The notes beneath the pieces were generated by a model. That model worked only from the letters and a program-made list of their open reading frames with translations. It did no database searches and was not told the origin of the DNA. A program made the position numbers and the translations under genes. DNA of 19,390 bases from Thoreauomyces humboldtii (lineage: Eukaryota > Chytridiomycota > Chytridiomycetes > Spizellomycetales > Powellomycetaceae), in NCBI GenBank assembly GCA_027596035.1, contig JADGJA010000415.1, forward strand, positions 1 through 19,390, given 5' to 3'. Positions 19,153 to 19,390 of the stretch are shown here, piece after piece. The first letter of the stretch is position 1. The number at the start of each line of letters is the position of its first letter.

Positions 19153-19314
19153 TCACGCTGATGATCGGGAAGCAGACGACGACGACGACGACGACGGCGG
19201 TGGTACACCCCGATAAGGGATACACAGCTGTCCCTTCAGACCAGCCGGGAAGGTTCGATGTTCGGGCGACAGTCCGTCCTGGGAATACGAACCTCTCCAC
19301 CACCCTTCCGGCAT
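19153..19314 (-). CDS. Possible last exon of a minus-strand gene running out of the window
   Basis: On the minus strand a TTTTTGATTTAG acceptor-like sequence is followed by an open frame from 19314 to a TGA at 19153-19155. It contains EGWWRGSYSQDGL, and ends in PPP plus a polyserine run encoded by repeated TCG, then SRSSA. GWWRG resembles the C-terminal part of SH3 domains, but the rest of the match is weak. It may equally be a chance frame; the upstream exons would lie beyond 19390. Confidence 0.35.
   Translation of the reverse strand: MPEGWWRGSYSQDGLSPEHRTFPAGLKGQLCIPYRGVPPPSSSSSSSASRSSA
19175..19198. repeat. ACG/CGG trinucleotide run
   Basis: A run of ACG units followed by GCGG lies within the possible minus-strand exon, where it reads as polyserine. 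Confidence 0.8.
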
Positions 19315-19390
19315 CTAAATCAAAAATGTGTGTTCACGGAATCAGAACAAATCAGCATTCGAACCATGACAAACCTTGGCGTTTTTTGCC

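Overview
The window is nuclear DNA from a fungus, most likely a basidiomycete. Genes are interrupted by many short GT-AG introns (about 60-200 nt), with CTAAC/CTAAT-like branch sites where I checked. An actin of fungal type, a velvet-domain regulator and a monocarboxylate-type MFS transporter are all present. I cannot name the species. All coding regions were assembled by hand from splice sites and reading phase.

Layout. 53-1655 (-): actin, 5 exons. 2479-4286 (-): velvet-domain regulator, 5 exons, head-to-tail with actin. 4287-5459: divergent intergenic region with simple repeats. 5460-8558 (+): unrecognised nuclear-looking protein with a UIM-like helix, a Rad18-type (UBZ4-like) zinc finger and a C2H2-like finger. 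8600-13430: a rearranged block of degenerate copies of one gene family, with inverted copies, a 36-bp-arm hairpin and other insertions. 13429-15698 (-): the one copy that can be read end to end, a predicted 606-aa protein joining a PD-(D/E)xK-type nuclease domain to a minimal protein kinase domain. 15869-18066 (+): MFS transporter, 9 exons, divergent from the nuclease-kinase gene across about 170 bp. 18614-18802 (+): a 62-codon gene with a strong TATA box and clustered TGACG motifs. 19153-19314 (-): a possible last exon of a gene that runs out of the window.

The main interest is the 8.6-15.7 kb island. Three sets of sequences (copy C on +, copy A on -, copy B on -) share a nuclease region whose products align closely, and B and C share the kinase lobes. 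C is broken by deletions, a hairpin insertion, an inverted segment (copy A) and insertions in the kinase part. B is apparently complete. Nuclease-kinase fusions of this kind are known as expanded, variable families in fungi and have been linked to Crinkler-type effector or conflict systems. That link is inferred here from domain order, and no Crinkler N-terminal signature was seen. The housekeeping and regulatory genes on both sides look intact, so this is a local accessory island in a conserved neighbourhood.
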